Origin: Pseudooceanicola nanhaiensis
Lineage (GTDB): Bacteria; Pseudomonadota; Alphaproteobacteria; Rhodobacterales; Rhodobacteraceae
DNA length: 64,000 bases
Direction of reading: 5' to 3'
NCBI RefSeq assembly: GCF_020171315.1
Contig: NZ_JAIUZP010000008.1
Location: 1 to 64,000 of the forward strand
Shown here: piece by piece, positions 63,688 to 64,000 of the stretch
Layout of the letters: each line of letters starts with the position of its first letter
Position numbering within the stretch: position 1 is the stretch's first letter
Made by a program: the position numbers and the translations under genes
The notes under the pieces: model-generated
What the model was told of the DNA's origin: nothing
What the model saw: the letters and a program-made list of their open reading frames with translations, nothing else
Databases searched by the model: none

Positions 63688-64000
63688 ATGACTTCCACCC
63701 CTCCCTCCACAGACGCCGCCCGCCAAGGCCCCATCATTCTTCCGCTCGGCGACAGCGCCGTCAGTGTCGAATTCGGCCGCAGCATCGACCCCGATATGAA
63801 CGAGGCGGTGATCGCCCTCGCCGCGCTGCTCGACGCCGCCCCCTTCGACGGGTTTGTCGAGGCGGTGCCGACCTACCGCTCGCTGCTGGTGGCCTATGAT
63901 CCGCTGGTCATTACGGGTTCGGAGGTCGAGGCCCTGCTACGCGATCGGCTGACCGGGGGCGACCGCCCTGCCCGCCCGCGACGGCTTTGGCGCATCCCGG
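63688..64000 (+). CDS. pxpB: 5-Oxoprolinase subunit B (KipI family), 5' part
   Basis: The first 104 codons are in the window. After a short polar start (MTSTPPSTDAARQGPIILPL) comes GDSAVSVEFGRSIDPDMNEAV, then VPTYRSLLVAYDPL, the N-terminal KipI/PxpB signature. With PxpA and PxpC it hydrolyses 5-oxoproline using ATP. PxpC is expected just beyond the window edge. Confidence 0.9.
   Translation, partial: MTSTPPSTDAARQGPIILPLGDSAVSVEFGRSIDPDMNEAVIALAALLDAAPFDGFVEAVPTYRSLLVAYDPLVITGSEVEALLRDRLTGGDRPARPRRLWRIP

Overview
The window is chromosomal DNA of a high-GC alphaproteobacterium, most likely a marine Rhodobacteraceae (Roseobacter/Rhodobacter group). The basis is gene content: a trgA-trgB-cysK tellurite-type locus next to a photolyase and a cyclopropane-fatty-acid synthase as in Rhodobacter sphaeroides, heterotetrameric sarcosine oxidase, a BCCT transporter with its own universal stress protein, ccmI-ruvX-DUF1289, panBC, and many tight ATGA/TGATG gene overlaps. 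The species cannot be named from sequence alone. No insertion sequence, prophage, integrase cassette or CRISPR array was seen. The sequence looks like ordinary, densely packed chromosome with several catabolic islands.

Layout. 1-800: 3' end of an RTX calcium-binding protein and a tRNA-Ser(GGA). 0.9-11 kb (minus): photolyase, CFA synthase, trgA, trgB, cysK, then an MscS-type channel, AlaX and cardiolipin synthase, many of them translationally coupled; this reads as an envelope and oxidative/thiol stress block. 11-17.3 kb (minus): class V aminotransferase-like protein, Usp-BCCT pair, DinB-like protein, aroK-aroB. 17.4-21.5 kb (plus): a 49-residue membrane protein, a secreted protein, xerD and a CorC/CNNM-type protein. 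21.5-31.6 kb (mostly minus): GH13 sugar phosphorylase, ndk, and sarcosine oxidase genes in which soxB is separated from soxDAG by three small genes. 31.8-38 kb: ccmI-ruvX-DUF1289, a TauE exporter, an MFS exporter, dusA.

38-64 kb is a run of nitrogen/peptide catabolic units. (i) An eight-gene minus-strand run: PLP lyase of the D-cysteine desulfhydrase family, dipeptide-type ABC transporter (binding protein, two permeases, double ATPase), an M81 (MlrC-like) metalloprotein, an amidohydrolase and a gamma-glutamyltransferase-family enzyme, with a LysR regulator upstream. (ii) A divergent unit built around an RpiR regulator: rpiR plus a second M81 protein on minus; class III aminotransferase, third M81 protein and a carboxymuconolactone-decarboxylase-like protein on plus. 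Two near-identical 18-bp imperfect palindromes lie at rpiR and in front of the aminotransferase. (iii) panB-panC. (iv) A polar amino-acid ABC transporter with an M24 peptidase-fold protein, and divergent 5-oxoprolinase genes pxpA/pxpB, sharing three GGTATAC boxes.

Working model (inference): units (i) and (iv) together could import and dismantle gamma-glutamyl or cyclic-amide compounds to 5-oxoproline and amino acids. Unit (ii) is the least explained: three divergent M81 proteins in 15 kb, one with altered N-terminal ligands, sit in separate transcription units, and no characterised pathway known to me uses this combination.

Non-coding DNA carries several unusual palindrome arrays, mainly at convergent gene ends (21.56-21.74 kb, 11.04-11.20 kb, 58.80-58.88 kb), and many clear hairpin terminators.
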